A stretch of 64,000 nt of DNA from Helicobacteraceae bacterium (GTDB lineage Bacteria; Campylobacterota; Campylobacteria; Campylobacterales; Sulfurimonadaceae). The position numbers and the translations under genes are program-made. Of the stretch, positions 64,000-64,000 are shown in pieces (position 1 is the stretch's first letter; the number at the start of each line of letters is the position of its first letter). Below the pieces are notes generated by a model that did no database searches, was not told where the DNA came from, and saw only the letters and a program-made list of their open reading frames with translations. The DNA lies in the NCBI GenBank assembly GCA_027063225.1, contig JAMOSG010000034.1, positions 41,737-105,736 on the forward strand, given 5' to 3'.

Positions 64000-64000
64000 T

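Overview
The window is AT-rich, gene-dense DNA from a flagellated member of the Campylobacterota (formerly Epsilonproteobacteria). The best guess is a Sulfurimonas-like, free-living sulfur/nitrogen metaboliser. This rests on gene content (futalosine-pathway MqnD, ThyX, the UPF0284-type CobT, many diheme peroxidase and formate dehydrogenase-type redox genes) and on gene order I know from Campylobacter and Helicobacter: flgB-flgC-fliE-ftsI, fliK-flgD-flgE, murB-fliQ near recA-eno, and secG/frr/pyrE. No rRNA, tRNA, CRISPR array, intact insertion sequence or prophage was seen.

Layout. 1-3.6 kb: end of flgB, then flgC, fliE, a class B penicillin-binding protein and convergent panC. 3.6-8 kb: prfB, a large surface lipoprotein, a DNA-binding coiled-coil protein and yajQ. 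8-15.8 kb: a degenerate hybrid histidine kinase followed by fliK, flgD and two hook-type proteins, with two candidate sigma-54 promoters. 15.8-18.9 kb: purT, a Uma2-type nuclease, a D-2-hydroxyacid dehydrogenase and a small membrane protein. 18.9-21 kb: a diheme cytochrome c peroxidase homologue coupled to a PAS-only membrane protein. 21-27.7 kb: a two-gene succinate/fumarate oxidoreductase with unusual cofactor motifs, then recJ, pyrG and nrdB on the minus strand. 27.7-36.3 kb: a metal-homeostasis island (ZnuA/ZnuB without ZnuC, an outer-membrane protein, a His/Cys-rich small protein, FeoA/FeoB, an OprD-like porin, a divergent Fur-family regulator with two palindromic operators, and a ZevAB-like pair). 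36.3-41.8 kb: a hydrolase, a molybdopterin oxidoreductase, YraN and two LPS glycosyltransferases. 41.8-47.9 kb: a second diheme peroxidase coupled to a GGDEF-EAL membrane protein, Nnr NAD(P)HX repair and a CotH-type lipoprotein. 47.9-55.8 kb: murB, fliQ, mqnD, a PIN protein, the scar of a lost TetR/RND efflux operon, recA, an Rpn nuclease, eno, a FtsB-like protein, an AMIN protein and secG. 55.9-64 kb: nhaA, frr, pyrE, pcm, thyX, a PhnA-like protein and the cobT-cobU-cobS-cobC cobalamin cluster, then the 3' end of an unidentified minus-strand gene.

The most unusual content, in my view, is the pair of translationally coupled cassettes of periplasmic diheme peroxidase plus membrane signalling protein. 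One has an apparently intact peroxidase and a full c-di-GMP output. The other has a peroxidase with a changed catalytic loop and a sensor with no output domain. Also notable are the divergent Fur-like regulator in the metal island, the Sdh/Frd-like pair lacking the covalent-FAD histidine but carrying a fourth cysteine at the third Fe-S site, the TetR/RND deletion scar beside recA, and two hairpins that would mask translation starts (fliK, purT) only on read-through transcripts. All calls come from reading the sequence; no database search was run.
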